A stretch of DNA of 32,218 nucleotides from Planctomycetota bacterium (GTDB taxonomy: Bacteria > Planctomycetota > Planctomycetia > Pirellulales > UBA7805): positions 1 through 32,218 of the forward strand of contig JABABY010000006.1 of assembly GCA_014237955.1 (NCBI GenBank). Direction: 5' to 3'. Shown piece by piece: positions 8,431 to 16,702 of the stretch (position 1 is its first letter; every line of letters starts with the position of its first letter). The translations under genes were made by a program, and so were the position numbers. A model generated the notes under the pieces. That model saw nothing but the letters and a program-made list of their open reading frames with translations. It was not told where the DNA came from and ran no database searches.

Positions 8431-8895
8431 TCAAGCACCTTCGCGTTCGGAAATGATTATGTTTGGTTCTGGTGGAAGATTAAAAACCGTTTGAGGAAAA
8501 TGCTCGACAAAATAATGGAGGATGCCGGAAACTTTCACGATACCAGTCAGTTTTTTTTCCCCTGAGACAATCGGAAGTCGCCGACAACGACCGGCAGCCA
8601 TGAGTTGAATGGCTTCCGCCAGTGGCGCACCTTCACCAATGGTCATAGGGCTCGCAACCATGACTTCTGAGATCGGCAGACGAAGATCGATATTGTCGAC
8701 CATCGCTTTAACCGCATCCCGCTCCGTATAAATCCCAACAAGCTTATTGTCCTCACAGATCAGTACACTCCCCACTTCGTGTGACTTCATAAGAAGAAAC
8801 ACCTCCTCGATGGATGTCGTGGGGGTGGTCACCACAGTGCTTTCCGCTTCGGCGACCTCGACTTGATCAGATTGTAAATTCAACTGGATCGTCAA
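8431..8895 (-). CDS. Tandem CBS domain protein heading the korAB cluster
   Basis: 154 aa made almost wholly of two CBS motifs: about residues 25-75 (TSIEEVFLLMKSHEVGSVLI, GIYTERDAVKAMV) and 88-140 (PLAEAIQLMAAGRCRRLPIV, GIVKVSGILHYF). It starts at TTG 8893-8895; no ATG occurs before residue 36, and an in-frame stop lies not far upstream, so TTG is the best start available. CBS pairs sense adenine nucleotides. As first gene of a co-directional run with korA, korB and a zinc-ribbon CBS gene, it is likely to regulate the oxidoreductase or its electron partners. That role is inference from order only. Confidence 0.88.
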   Translation of the reverse strand: MTIQLNLQSDQVEVAEAESTVVTTPTTSIEEVFLLMKSHEVGSVLICEDNKLVGIYTERDAVKAMVDNIDLRLPISEVMVASPMTIGEGAPLAEAIQLMAAGRCRRLPIVSGEKKLTGIVKVSGILHYFVEHFPQTVFNLPPEPNIIISEREGA

Positions 8896-9117
8896 ATTTG
8901 TATACCAATATGGATGAACGGGAAACTTCTACTAAAAAACGCGGGGCCCGATTCTGTCTGCTCCCATCGACGTATTTTGTTGCCCGACAAATCCAAGCCC
9001 TACTTAACAAATCTTAACAAGAAGAGGGGCGCGATTGAACCACGAAACAAGCTTGTTTCTGTGAATTTTCTGGCCCGGTCTCATGATCGATGGAAGGGCG
9101 GAGGCCTGCTGGTGATT

Positions 9118-9954
9118 TTAGGCCATAGGCTGCTCGTCCGGTGGATTGGGAGAGGCAAAATAACGCTCGATCTTGATCCCGCCCTTGGCCTCTTCTTCGG
9201 CCAGTTTCATCCGTTGTTCGAGCCGCTCCATGCGACGGGTGATCCGATCCAGGACCTCATGACTTTTATCGGCTGGGCGGGGTCGGGGAACCTCGGGATA
9301 TCCTAATTGCCGCTGGAGTGCGGCAAACAACAGCAAAGGATCTTTCATCCGATTAGCAAGCGCAATTCGCCCCTCTTTCTCACTAAAAAGGACCGCTATT
9401 GGTTCGTTCTCACCATTGCCATGCCGGGTCTTGTAGTACTCGGACCGCACATAAATGAGATCCGCTACGTCTACCAATCCCACCTGTCGACGCACCGTCA
9501 ATATCCAATCCCGCCACGGGAGAGGGAAGAATGGATCTTCAGCAGCAGCGGTGAGTCCGGGATCGTAGCGGAGACGATTGCGGCAAATCGATTCAAACTG
9601 GTAGAGGAATACACCCTGTGGGGATGGCTCGACCGCGCGGTATTCCGCATCGCGGCGAAGAATTTCCAACCCTGTTTTAATGTCAAAACTACCCTGTTCG
9701 TCCTCTGCTTCGGCCACAACAAAAGTCTGAAAAGGGGTAAAATAATGGCTGAGTCTCGCCATCGCCGGGGCAAAGCCGCCGTAAATCTGCAACTCACTGG
9801 CCATGAACTCGATCGCTTTGGGAAGATCTGTTGTTGCCAACACCTCTTCTTGAATCCCCGAAAGAACCTCCTGAATCGGTATCCCTTCGTCAGTACGCTC
9901 TAAGAGTGCTTTAAAAAAATAAGCCTGTTCAACCAATTCTTCGCGAGCCAACAT
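9118..9954 (-). CDS. Conserved-looking soluble protein of unknown function
   Basis: 278 aa, which I do not recognise as a named family. No signal peptide or membrane segment is visible. The N-terminal half is helical and acidic (LVEQAYFFKALLERTDEGIP, IEFMASELQIYGGFAPAMAR). The middle contains RRDAEYRAVEPSPQGVFLYQFESICRNRLRYD and a WRDWILTVRRQVGLVDVADLIYVRSEYY segment. The C-terminal 50 residues are charged (LDRITRRMERLEQRMKLAEEE) and probably form a short coiled coil. AGGGTG lies 7-8 nt before the ATG, and codon use resembles the neighbours. The gene stands alone, divergent from ribBA. A cytoplasmic oligomeric or adaptor role is possible but unsupported. Confidence 0.8.
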   Translation of the reverse strand: MLAREELVEQAYFFKALLERTDEGIPIQEVLSGIQEEVLATTDLPKAIEFMASELQIYGGFAPAMARLSHYFTPFQTFVVAEAEDEQGSFDIKTGLEILRRDAEYRAVEPSPQGVFLYQFESICRNRLRYDPGLTAAAEDPFFPLPWRDWILTVRRQVGLVDVADLIYVRSEYYKTRHGNGENEPIAVLFSEKEGRIALANRMKDPLLLFAALQRQLGYPEVPRPRPADKSHEVLDRITRRMERLEQRMKLAEEEAKGGIKIERYFASPNPPDEQPMA

Positions 9955-9988
9955 GGTGTTTCACCCTGGATAGATACCAACCTCGGGG

Positions 9989-9994
9989 TATAAT
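9989..9994 (+). promoter_or_regulatory. Candidate -10 box (TATAAT) for ribBA
   Basis: A perfect TATAAT sits 134 bp upstream of the ribBA start, but only a poor -35 match lies at 17-18 nt spacing. Transcription from here would give a leader of about 127 nt containing a small hairpin (CCTCC, AATC loop, GGAGG). I see no complete FMN riboswitch in it. Confidence 0.35.
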
Positions 9995-10127
9995 AACGGA
10001 GTATTGATGGGATTGGATCTACCCCATTATAAGGCAAGGTTCCTCCAATCGGAGGCGTTCAGGACGAGCTTTCCGATCTGGGAGCCGTTTTAGGAAATTC
10101 CCCCGAAATCGGTCCCAAAAACATCCT

Positions 10128-11342
10128 ATGACAAAACAATTTTCCACAATTGAAGAGACCATCGATGCCTTTGCTCGGGGTGAGATCGTTATCATTCTGG
10201 ACGCCGAGGACCGGGAAAACGAAGGGGACTTCATCTGCGCGGGTGAAAAGATCACGCCGGAAATCGTCAATTTTATGATTACGGTTGGGAGAGGACAACT
10301 TTGTATGCCCATTCTTCCAGCCATTGCAGACCGCTTGCAACTCAAGTTAATGGTTGAAGAAAATACCAGCCCTCTTCGCACGCCCTTTACCGTTCCACTG
10401 GATCACCGGACCAACAAGACGGGAATTACGGCCGGGGAACGGGCAACCACCATTAGGGCTATTGTCGATCCAAACACCACCCCCGCAGACTTCGTACGAC
10501 CGGGACACCTGTTCCCGCTGATTTCCAAAGAGGGTGGGGTACTCCGAAGGGCTGGCCATACCGAAGCGGCCGTCGACCTTGCCCGATTAGCGAACCTAAC
10601 CCCCGCCGGAGTGCTTTGTGAAATTTTGGAAGAGGGTGGAAATCGAGCCTCGCGCGATGAATTATTTGCCCTGGCCGCTCAGCACGACCTAAAAATCACC
10701 ACGATTGAGCAGTTGATTCGCTATCGCCGCGTTCGGGAAAAACTTGTCTATCGCATCACCGAAGCCCAACTTCCAACTCGCTATGGTACGGGAATGATCA
10801 TTGGTTATGGGGTCAAATACGAATCACAACAACCACTTGTTTTTGTGATTGGCGACCTCACAAAAACAAGTGTACCTCTCGTCCGTTTGCACTCTTCCTG
10901 CTTTACGGGTGATTTGCTCGGCTCTCTTCGATGCGACTGTGGCGATCAATTGGATATGGCACTCAAAATGATCGGCGACGAAGGAGCGGGGGTACTCGTC
11001 TATCTTCCCCAGGAGGGCCGTGGGATTGGATTGGTGGAAAAGTTAAAGGCCTACCAACTACAAGATCAAGGACTCGATACGGTCGAGGCCAATTTGGCCC
11101 TGGGTTATAAAGTTGACACGCGCGATTACGGCATCGGGATCCAACTGTTAAAAGATCTCGGGCTAACACAGGTACGCCTGCTCACAAACAACCCGAAAAA
11201 AACCGACGCTTTTATCTATGGCGGTTTTGATCTGGAGGTGGTGGATCAGGTGCCGATCATGCCCCCGATCAACGAACATAATGCCCGCTATATTGCCACC
11301 AAAAGAGACAAACTTGGGCATCAGATTCCGGACGAAATGTAG
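10128..11342 (+). CDS. ribBA: Bifunctional 3,4-dihydroxy-2-butanone-4-phosphate synthase / GTP cyclohydrolase II
   Basis: 404 aa, full length for RibBA. It supplies both precursors of riboflavin: the RibB half makes 3,4-dihydroxy-2-butanone 4-phosphate from ribulose 5-phosphate, and the RibA half opens GTP. RibB motifs: ILDAEDRENEGDF near residue 23, TVGRGQLCMP, and RAGHTEAAVDLARLA near residue 145. RibA begins at about residue 205, with the zinc cysteines in SSCFTGDLLGSLRCDCGDQL, the catalytic QEGRGIGL and the GTP-contacting RLLTNNPKK. Both halves look catalytically complete. It is followed after 177 bp by uppP, probably a separate unit. Confidence 0.97.
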   Translation: MTKQFSTIEETIDAFARGEIVIILDAEDRENEGDFICAGEKITPEIVNFMITVGRGQLCMPILPAIADRLQLKLMVEENTSPLRTPFTVPLDHRTNKTGITAGERATTIRAIVDPNTTPADFVRPGHLFPLISKEGGVLRRAGHTEAAVDLARLANLTPAGVLCEILEEGGNRASRDELFALAAQHDLKITTIEQLIRYRRVREKLVYRITEAQLPTRYGTGMIIGYGVKYESQQPLVFVIGDLTKTSVPLVRLHSSCFTGDLLGSLRCDCGDQLDMALKMIGDEGAGVLVYLPQEGRGIGLVEKLKAYQLQDQGLDTVEANLALGYKVDTRDYGIGIQLLKDLGLTQVRLLTNNPKKTDAFIYGGFDLEVVDQVPIMPPINEHNARYIATKRDKLGHQIPDEM

Positions 11343-11519
11343 CGGCAATGATCGGGAGTGGTTCTGAGACACATCTCCGGGCAGTCGGGCTCCAAGTCGT
11401 GGGTCTTTAGATAATGCGTTTGCCGAGGGTTCCATTCCAGAGTCGCCGAGCCGTTTCAAACCAAACAAGCATGAAATATCAGTGCGCTGCGAAGACGCAC
11501 ACAGCATCCTTGCCCAGAT

Positions 11520-12299
11520 ATGACCGTCTTACAAATCCTGATACTGGGCGTAGTGCAGGGAATTACTGAATTTCTCCCGGTCAGTTCCTCCGGCCATTTG
11601 GTTGTCGCGCAAAGCTTGTTCCGCCAACTTAGCGGACAGGTGTGGCCGGATATGGTCATGGTTAATGTCTTTCTCCACCTCGGCACACTCGCGGCCATTG
11701 TGCTTTATTACTGGCGCCGTATCGTCCTGTTATTCTCAAAAGACCGCCGCGTGCTACTGCTGCTAGTAGTCGGAACAATTCCTGCGGTAGTGGTCGGACT
11801 CACGCTCAAACGACTGGCCCCAAACATTTTGCAAAGTCCTTTGCTAAGCGGATTCATGTTTCTCCTGACCGGGGCTTTACTCATCTGGGGTGGCAGGCGA
11901 GATGGCAAATGGAATTATGAACAATTGACGCTTGCTCAGGCGATTGGTATTGGCCTCTTCCAGGCAGCGGGCCTTCTGCCCGGAATCTCCCGCAGCGGCT
12001 GGACGATTGCCGGAGCGATGCTTTTGGGAGTCCGCCGTGAGTCGGCGACCACCTTCTCTTTCCTGCTGGCAATCCCGGTGATTGCGGGGGGTTCGGTGTT
12101 AGAAATTTGGGATTTTCCGGGCAGCAAAGAACCCGTTTCGCTGCTCCTGCTGGCTGCGGGTGCTGCGATTGCCTTTCTTGTGGGACTCCTCTCGCTTTGG
12201 GCGGTGGTACGGATTGTCGAGCGGGGCCGTTTGGCCTGGTTCGCCTGTTGGCTTTTTCCTCTGGGACTGGGGGTTATTATCTGGCAACTGGCAACCTAA
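11520..12299 (+). CDS. uppP: Undecaprenyl-diphosphatase (BacA/UppP)
   Basis: 259 aa polytopic membrane protein. It dephosphorylates undecaprenyl pyrophosphate to recycle the lipid carrier used for peptidoglycan and other envelope polymers. The two signature regions are present: QGITEFLPVSSSGHL at residues 14-28 and LLPGISRSGWTIAGAMLLG near residue 155, which bear the conserved Glu, Ser, His and Arg of the active site. About eight hydrophobic segments can be traced. Length fits the family (about 260-275). The ATG is the first plausible start, and no clear Shine-Dalgarno precedes it. The tmRNA promoter begins right after the stop codon. Confidence 0.96.
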   Translation: MTVLQILILGVVQGITEFLPVSSSGHLVVAQSLFRQLSGQVWPDMVMVNVFLHLGTLAAIVLYYWRRIVLLFSKDRRVLLLLVVGTIPAVVVGLTLKRLAPNILQSPLLSGFMFLLTGALLIWGGRRDGKWNYEQLTLAQAIGIGLFQAAGLLPGISRSGWTIAGAMLLGVRRESATTFSFLLAIPVIAGGSVLEIWDFPGSKEPVSLLLLAAGAAIAFLVGLLSLWAVVRIVERGRLAWFACWLFPLGLGVIIWQLAT

Positions 12300-12312
12300 G
12301 TGGCCGATTAGC

Positions 12313-12318
12313 TATAAT
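12313..12318 (+). promoter_or_regulatory. -10 box of the tmRNA promoter
   Basis: A perfect TATAAT lies 69 bp upstream of the mature tmRNA 5' end. The -35 region falls in the last codons of uppP and is weak. A transcript starting near 12325 would need 5' trimming by RNase P to reach 12387. Confidence 0.55.
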
Positions 12319-12386
12319 GGCGACAGACGCGAGGATGCGGGCCGCATCAGCGACTTGCCTGAGCGCCTGCTTGCCATCTCACTTTT

Positions 12387-12745
12387 GGGGGCGAACTGGG
12401 TTCGACCGGATAGCCTGAAGTGGAAGTGGCGTGCCGTGGTTGGTCAGTTGGCCACGTTAAAAGCTGACCACACTATTTATTTGCCGAAGGTAACTTCGCA
12501 ATGGCCGCCTAGAGATAGGCGTCCCTGGCTGATGGCTTTCGTCGGAGAGGCCTGAAAGCTGGTCACCAATTCCGAATCGCCTGAAGTCACTGCTGGGCAC
12601 GCTTCAGGTTAAACCAGTTCCCGGCTAGCGCGGGTGGCATCCTGTCGATTGGAGTCCACACGAGCGAGAATTAAACAATCGACTACGCACGTAGAAGCTT
12701 TCATGAAAATATCGCGGGACGCGGGTTCGATTCCCGCCGCCTCCA
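12387..12745 (+). ncRNA. ssrA: Transfer-messenger RNA
   Basis: One-piece tmRNA of about 359 nt. The 5' end GGGGGCGAACTGGGTTCGAC is the standard tmRNA start. Its first seven bases pair with CGCCTCC at 12738-12744 (one G-U), followed by the discriminator A12745; CCA is not encoded. The T arm lies at about 12721-12737 (GCGGGTTCGATTCCCGC). The tag reading frame is GCC GAA GGT AAC TTC GCA ATG GCC GCC TAG at 12483-12512, coding AEGNFAMAA. The hydrophobic A-M-A-A end is what ClpXP-type proteases recognise, and a hairpin overlaps the tag stop as usual. Short tags starting with Ala-Glu are, from memory, typical of planctomycetes. The RNA rescues stalled ribosomes together with SmpB. Confidence 0.95.
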
Positions 12746-12832
12746 CTTGTAGGGATCCCTTCCTGTAAATACCGAACGCTCTCGCTCAGTTTGCGTGTGC
12801 GCCGAGACAATCTTTAATACTCGGAAGACAAA

Positions 12833-13447
12833 ATGGGATGGTATTCCGACGTCATCTTCCCCCGCGTCTATGACTGGCTGATCGATACTCCGCATTGGGC
12901 AACGTATCGCCAAGAACAGTTGGAGGCCCTCGACGGTGATATCTTGGAGATCGGCGTGGGTACCGGACTCAACTTGCCGCACTACCCCAAACACGTCCGA
13001 AAACTTACGACAGTCGACCCGAGTCCGGGAATGAACAAACTGCTGCAAAAACGGATCGATGCGACGGGAATCGAAGTTGATCAGCGAATCCTTGGTGGCG
13101 AAGAGCTTCCCTTCGATGGGGAAACGTTCGATTGCGTTGTCAGTACCGTGACACTGTGCAGCATTCCCGGTGTGCAGCAAGCAATGCGTGAATTGTTCCG
13201 AGTGCTGCGACCCGGTGGCCGATTTCTATTTTTGGAACATGGCGTCAGTCCCGATCTAAAAGTCTATAAGTGGCAACGCCGGTTGAACGGGTTGCAAAAA
13301 AAGTTCGTGGGGGGCTGCCAACTTGATGTGGATATCCAAGGATTACTCGAGTCGCAGTCCTTTGAGTCTCTCACAATAGATAATTTTTACATGGAACGAA
13401 TGCCTAGAACGCACGGGTATATGTACCGTGGCGTGGCCATAAAATGA
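12833..13447 (+). CDS. Class I SAM-dependent methyltransferase
   Basis: 204 aa. Motif I is ILEIGVGTGLNLPHYP (about residues 37-52), the acidic residue closing beta2 is in TTVDPSPGM, and the post-I region reads LPFDGETFDCVVSTVTLCSI followed by FRVLRPGGRFLFLEHG. The tail with KWQRRLNGLQKKFVGGCQLD resembles the group containing METTL7-like and PmtA-like enzymes, so a small thiol, lipid or quinone-like substrate is possible; I cannot name it. There is no transmembrane helix. GGAAG lies 8 nt before the ATG. The gene stands directly downstream of the tmRNA with about 87 bp between. Confidence 0.88.
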   Translation: MGWYSDVIFPRVYDWLIDTPHWATYRQEQLEALDGDILEIGVGTGLNLPHYPKHVRKLTTVDPSPGMNKLLQKRIDATGIEVDQRILGGEELPFDGETFDCVVSTVTLCSIPGVQQAMRELFRVLRPGGRFLFLEHGVSPDLKVYKWQRRLNGLQKKFVGGCQLDVDIQGLLESQSFESLTIDNFYMERMPRTHGYMYRGVAIK

Positions 13448-13513
13448 CCGGCTGTGATTAGGGCACCCCACAATTGAATCGGCAAAGCCTTGCCCGGATC
13501 GCTTCCCAATGTC

Positions 13514-14650
13514 TTAGCCACCAAATCCTGGAAAGAGTCGCGGTCGCCCCGGAAAGATGCGGAATAGATTTGGCAAAATGTGGCGATCACGCAGGTGCCC
13601 CACCTGCCAACTCGGCTTCACGGTCCGGACAACGACTTCGACCGTACTGTTGAAATTCCCTTCCATAGTCCAAACCTGTTTCCGATCCGGATCGTAGCTT
13701 AAGAGCATGAAACTGTGGCCCGGCATACGGACATAATCGCCGTGGATCGGTACTTGCGCACTCAGTTCGGGAATGTTGCTGCCAAGATTGTAGGGATGTT
13801 CTGTATCAAACAGGTTGTGTAACTGGGTGCGGCCATTGTTCGCGCCCACGGTACAAAATCCGGTAGCCCACATGTAGTAGGCGTAACAATCCATCGGATA
13901 GTTTTCTCCCGTTCGCCAACCATTGAGTCTGTAATAAAACTCTTTAAAGGTTCGCATCACAATTTTTTTCCTCGCGCGATCCAGTCGCGTCAATCCCGAA
14001 GTTGCCGTGTAATAAGGGTAAGGCACCCTGCCGATGAGCGTCTGTCTGCCCTGGCTTTCTGCCTTGCGGTGTAGATTGACAAACAAGCGATACACGTGGG
14101 CAGGCTGGATAAGCGGTTGTTCCCAAGACTGATTTTCTAGATCGAAAAAGGCATAGATCACAGCACCGCTTTTGGCGGGGGGACTTTTTTGTCGGTCTCG
14201 AAGGTGCGGCTTTTCAAGCGTGACCGGCACAAACACGCTCTGTTGGCGATCCGAGTTTTGAAGATCTGTAATCTGCACCTCAGCCACCAATGGTGTCTTC
14301 TGTTGAATCTCTGCAAACTCTCCAAGACAGAGGTGGACCCGCATGGAACCGTCAAAAAAACCTTCTTCCCCCATTACCGGATCGTAATGGTAACTGACCG
14401 GCAGGCCAGTATAGCTGTGCGTTGTAGGATCAAGCTTTGGTGCAATCTTCTTGGAGAGATATATCGTCGGCTCTGGTTCTTCGTCTATGGGGTTGTTGGC
14501 AGTGATATTGGTATTGGTGTTGTAGGTGGCCGTATTGTATTGGCGGTTCCCACGGCGGCGCCAAGCAGACGCTTGGTCGGTCGTGCCGAGTGACAAAAGA
14601 AATAGAACCGAAGCTACATACAATACTTGTCGCTTGCTCACGCTCAACAT
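13514..14650 (-). CDS. Secreted protein with a C-terminal NlpC/P60-like region
   Basis: 378 aa from ATG 14650, chosen because GAGGAAACC precedes it and it opens with a signal peptide (LYVASVLFLLSLGTTDQASA). The frame is open further upstream but the extension is unlike a protein start. After the signal comes a low-complexity Asn/Thr stretch (residues 30-55), then a beta-rich region of about 180 residues. The C-terminal 130 residues contain Cys255 (MDCYAYYMWATGF), His312 (RMPGHSFMLLSYD) and Asn332 (MEGNFNSTVEVV). This Cys-His-Asn order resembles papain-like NlpC/P60 or amidase folds. A cell-wall or protein-processing role is possible; I hold the fold assignment loosely. Confidence 0.8.
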   Translation of the reverse strand: MLSVSKRQVLYVASVLFLLSLGTTDQASAWRRRGNRQYNTATYNTNTNITANNPIDEEPEPTIYLSKKIAPKLDPTTHSYTGLPVSYHYDPVMGEEGFFDGSMRVHLCLGEFAEIQQKTPLVAEVQITDLQNSDRQQSVFVPVTLEKPHLRDRQKSPPAKSGAVIYAFFDLENQSWEQPLIQPAHVYRLFVNLHRKAESQGRQTLIGRVPYPYYTATSGLTRLDRARKKIVMRTFKEFYYRLNGWRTGENYPMDCYAYYMWATGFCTVGANNGRTQLHNLFDTEHPYNLGSNIPELSAQVPIHGDYVRMPGHSFMLLSYDPDRKQVWTMEGNFNSTVEVVVRTVKPSWQVGHLRDRHILPNLFRIFPGRPRLFPGFGG

Positions 14651-14915
14651 AAGGTTTCCTCGTCTTTTGGTGTCTTTAGCAGTTGGCGAGACCTTCGGGT
14701 AGGAACTCCAAAGTGGAGCAAGAAGGATATGTACTGAGTTGCACTGCCAATTCACGGTGGGTGGATTAACCGCGATTCTAAAAAATGAAGCGGAAAGGAA
14801 AAGACACCCCACCACTCTTTTATCACTTTCAAATTGAAACAAACAACGATGTTGGCACAGCAACAGATAAACATGCGTGATTTCCCCAGTGGTGGACTAC
14901 CTTTAGAGAAATTTT

Positions 14916-15383
14916 TTAGCGATGGCAGGGAAGAAGTCCCCCGTCCACAGTAAACGCCTGCCGGATTTTTTTCACGCGGTCCCGGTTTACCCCCAGGTCG
15001 GAGTATCCTCTACGCGACGCGGAGCGGATCTGAATCTCATGACCATTCGGCGCGACAAAAAATTCGAGGTCATCGACGAAACCAAACAGACGGCTTCGAC
15101 ATTCAAAATGCAAATATCCCTCCTGACGCACGACCAGCATCACACCTCGCATCTTCGTTGCTACCAGTGTGATGCGGTCCATTGCATCTTCAGCCGTTCC
15201 CTCAAATTGCAACGGCATAATGTGATGCTTCGAATCCGTTGCCTGTGTGGAAACACAATTGGGTGATTTTGGACACCCGGAAAGCCGACCATTCACTACC
15301 CCACAATGATCCCGACCCGATGAAAACATCTTGATAACTCCACAACCGGTAATAACAGAACCGGCCCCTAACAAATGGGCCAT
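14916..15383 (-). CDS. DUF1499 family protein
   Basis: 155 aa. The signature SGCPKSPNCVSTQA lies at residues 35-48, followed by the domain body (AEDAMDRITLVATKMRGV, GYLHFECRSRLFGFVDDLEF, RSASRRGYSDLGVNRDRVKK), which matches DUF1499 through to the end. Length is normal for this small family, whose function is unknown. The N-terminus MAHLLGAGSVITGCGV could be a minimal lipoprotein signal (ITGC), but it lacks the usual basic residues. A stop codon two codons upstream excludes a longer form. No Shine-Dalgarno is visible. Confidence 0.88.
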   Translation of the reverse strand: MAHLLGAGSVITGCGVIKMFSSGRDHCGVVNGRLSGCPKSPNCVSTQATDSKHHIMPLQFEGTAEDAMDRITLVATKMRGVMLVVRQEGYLHFECRSRLFGFVDDLEFFVAPNGHEIQIRSASRRGYSDLGVNRDRVKKIRQAFTVDGGLLPCHR

Positions 15384-15474
15384 CGCTGGCTACTCAGAGA
15401 TTGTTCCCATTCCGTATGCCACCATCTTACAAGTACCGACAGTTTCTAACAGGTCTTGGTAGAGAGGAGGCGAA

Positions 15475-15507
15475 ATGAACCTGAGTACCTCTCGAAGGCA
15501 TCACTGA
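15475..15507 (+). other. Candidate 10-codon leader ORF with strong ribosome binding site
   Basis: GAGAGGAGG ends 4 nt before an ATG that opens MNLSTSRRHH and a TGA stop. The Shine-Dalgarno region (GAGAGG, 15462-15467) can pair with CCTCTC (15488-15493) inside the ORF, and a run of seven T follows at 15511-15517. It lies 118 bp upstream of the DUF1559 gene. It could be a leader peptide or chance; no homolog is known to me. Confidence 0.25.
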
Positions 15508-15625
15508 CACTTTTTTTGGCAGAAAAGATCTCCAATATTGCACTCGGTCCAAATTGTTCTTATGGATGCCGATCGATTAGAATGGGGTAGTCGATTTCCA
15601 TACAATCCTACCGCTGACATATCGA

Positions 15626-16597
15626 ATGCCTTTGATCATCCCACCTCTCCGGCGTCGTGCATTCACGCTCGTTGAACTTCTCGTTGTGATTGCAGTTATA
15701 GGAATCTTGGCTGCCTTACTACTACCTGCGATCAACTCGGTACGAGAATCAGCACGCCGTGGTCAGTGTTCCAATAATCTGCGGCAAATTGGCATTGCTT
15801 GTCAGAGTCACGTTGGCTCTTTTGGCATCTATCCTTCAGGTGGCTGGGGCTATGCCTGGGTGGGAAGTCCTGAGATGGGCCATGGACAGAAACAGGCCGG
15901 GGGCTGGATCTATAATATTTTACCCTTTGTCGGCCAGGAAGCACTCCACGACATGGGCCGCGGACTGAGTGAGAATGATCGCCTTACAGAGGCGGCAAAG
16001 AGGATTCAGACACCAATCGATCTTTTCACATGTCCGACAAGACGTCCTTCCCGTGCTTGGCCCATTCAGGGAGAAGCGGCCCATCTCCGCAAGCCAATCA
16101 ATGCGGGAGAGGTCGAACGGGTCGCCCGCGCGTGCTATGCCATCAATGCTGGAAGCGTGATGGGGGACAATCCTCCACCCGGCCCCGATTCACTAGAAGC
16201 CGCCGATGGTTTTGCGTGGACCGATGTCAGTCAGTACAACGGCGTCAGCTATCAGCGGAGTACCGTTCGCGACAAACACATTAAAGACGGTAAAAGCAAA
16301 ACTCTTCTTGTGGCCGAAAAATATCTCCACAAACGTTTTTATGAAAACGGATCGGATAACGGAGATAATGAGAGCATGTACGCCGGTTACAGCATTGATT
16401 TAAACCGTTTTGCAACGAGTGAGCTCATGCCGTTTCCAGATGGCATCCACGATGGCAGTAGCTTAACCCGGCGATTTGGAGGACCGCACGCTGTGTGGAA
16501 TGCGGTCTTTTGCGATGGCTCTGTCCGCGGTCTCGATTTTGAGATCGATCCCATCATCCATGAACAGCAAGCCAATCGGGATAATTGGAGTCTTTAA
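15626..16597 (+). CDS. DUF1559 prepilin-like protein
   Basis: 323 aa with a type IV prepilin N-terminus: basic leader (PPLRRR), then AFTLVELLVVIAVIGILAAL, where the conserved Glu lies five residues into the mature helix. Cleavage is expected just before the Phe. The following SVRESARRGQCSNNLRQIG segment and the C-terminal HAVWNAVFCDGSVRGLDFEID are hallmarks of DUF1559, a family massively expanded in planctomycetes (pseudopilin-like, exported, function unsettled). The CDGSVR end is intact. The protein should sit in the inner membrane or in a pseudopilus-like structure. The gene appears monocistronic. Confidence 0.95.
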   Translation: MPLIIPPLRRRAFTLVELLVVIAVIGILAALLLPAINSVRESARRGQCSNNLRQIGIACQSHVGSFGIYPSGGWGYAWVGSPEMGHGQKQAGGWIYNILPFVGQEALHDMGRGLSENDRLTEAAKRIQTPIDLFTCPTRRPSRAWPIQGEAAHLRKPINAGEVERVARACYAINAGSVMGDNPPPGPDSLEAADGFAWTDVSQYNGVSYQRSTVRDKHIKDGKSKTLLVAEKYLHKRFYENGSDNGDNESMYAGYSIDLNRFATSELMPFPDGIHDGSSLTRRFGGPHAVWNAVFCDGSVRGLDFEIDPIIHEQQANRDNWSL

Positions 16598-16702
16598 TTG
16601 TTCGATCTTTGCAACATGGTGACATGGAAAATCTCCAATCGACCGCAGAGACCAAGATGACAAAATCTGATCCAGTGGAGTGAAAACAGCTTGCGAGAGG
16701 AA

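Noticed and set aside
9995..10127. FMN riboswitch upstream of ribBA, suggested by GGAAATTCCCCC near 10092
   Set aside because: The other conserved blocks of the FMN element, including the GGCGGT and AGCCCGCGAGC parts, are missing and the space is too short for the full fold.
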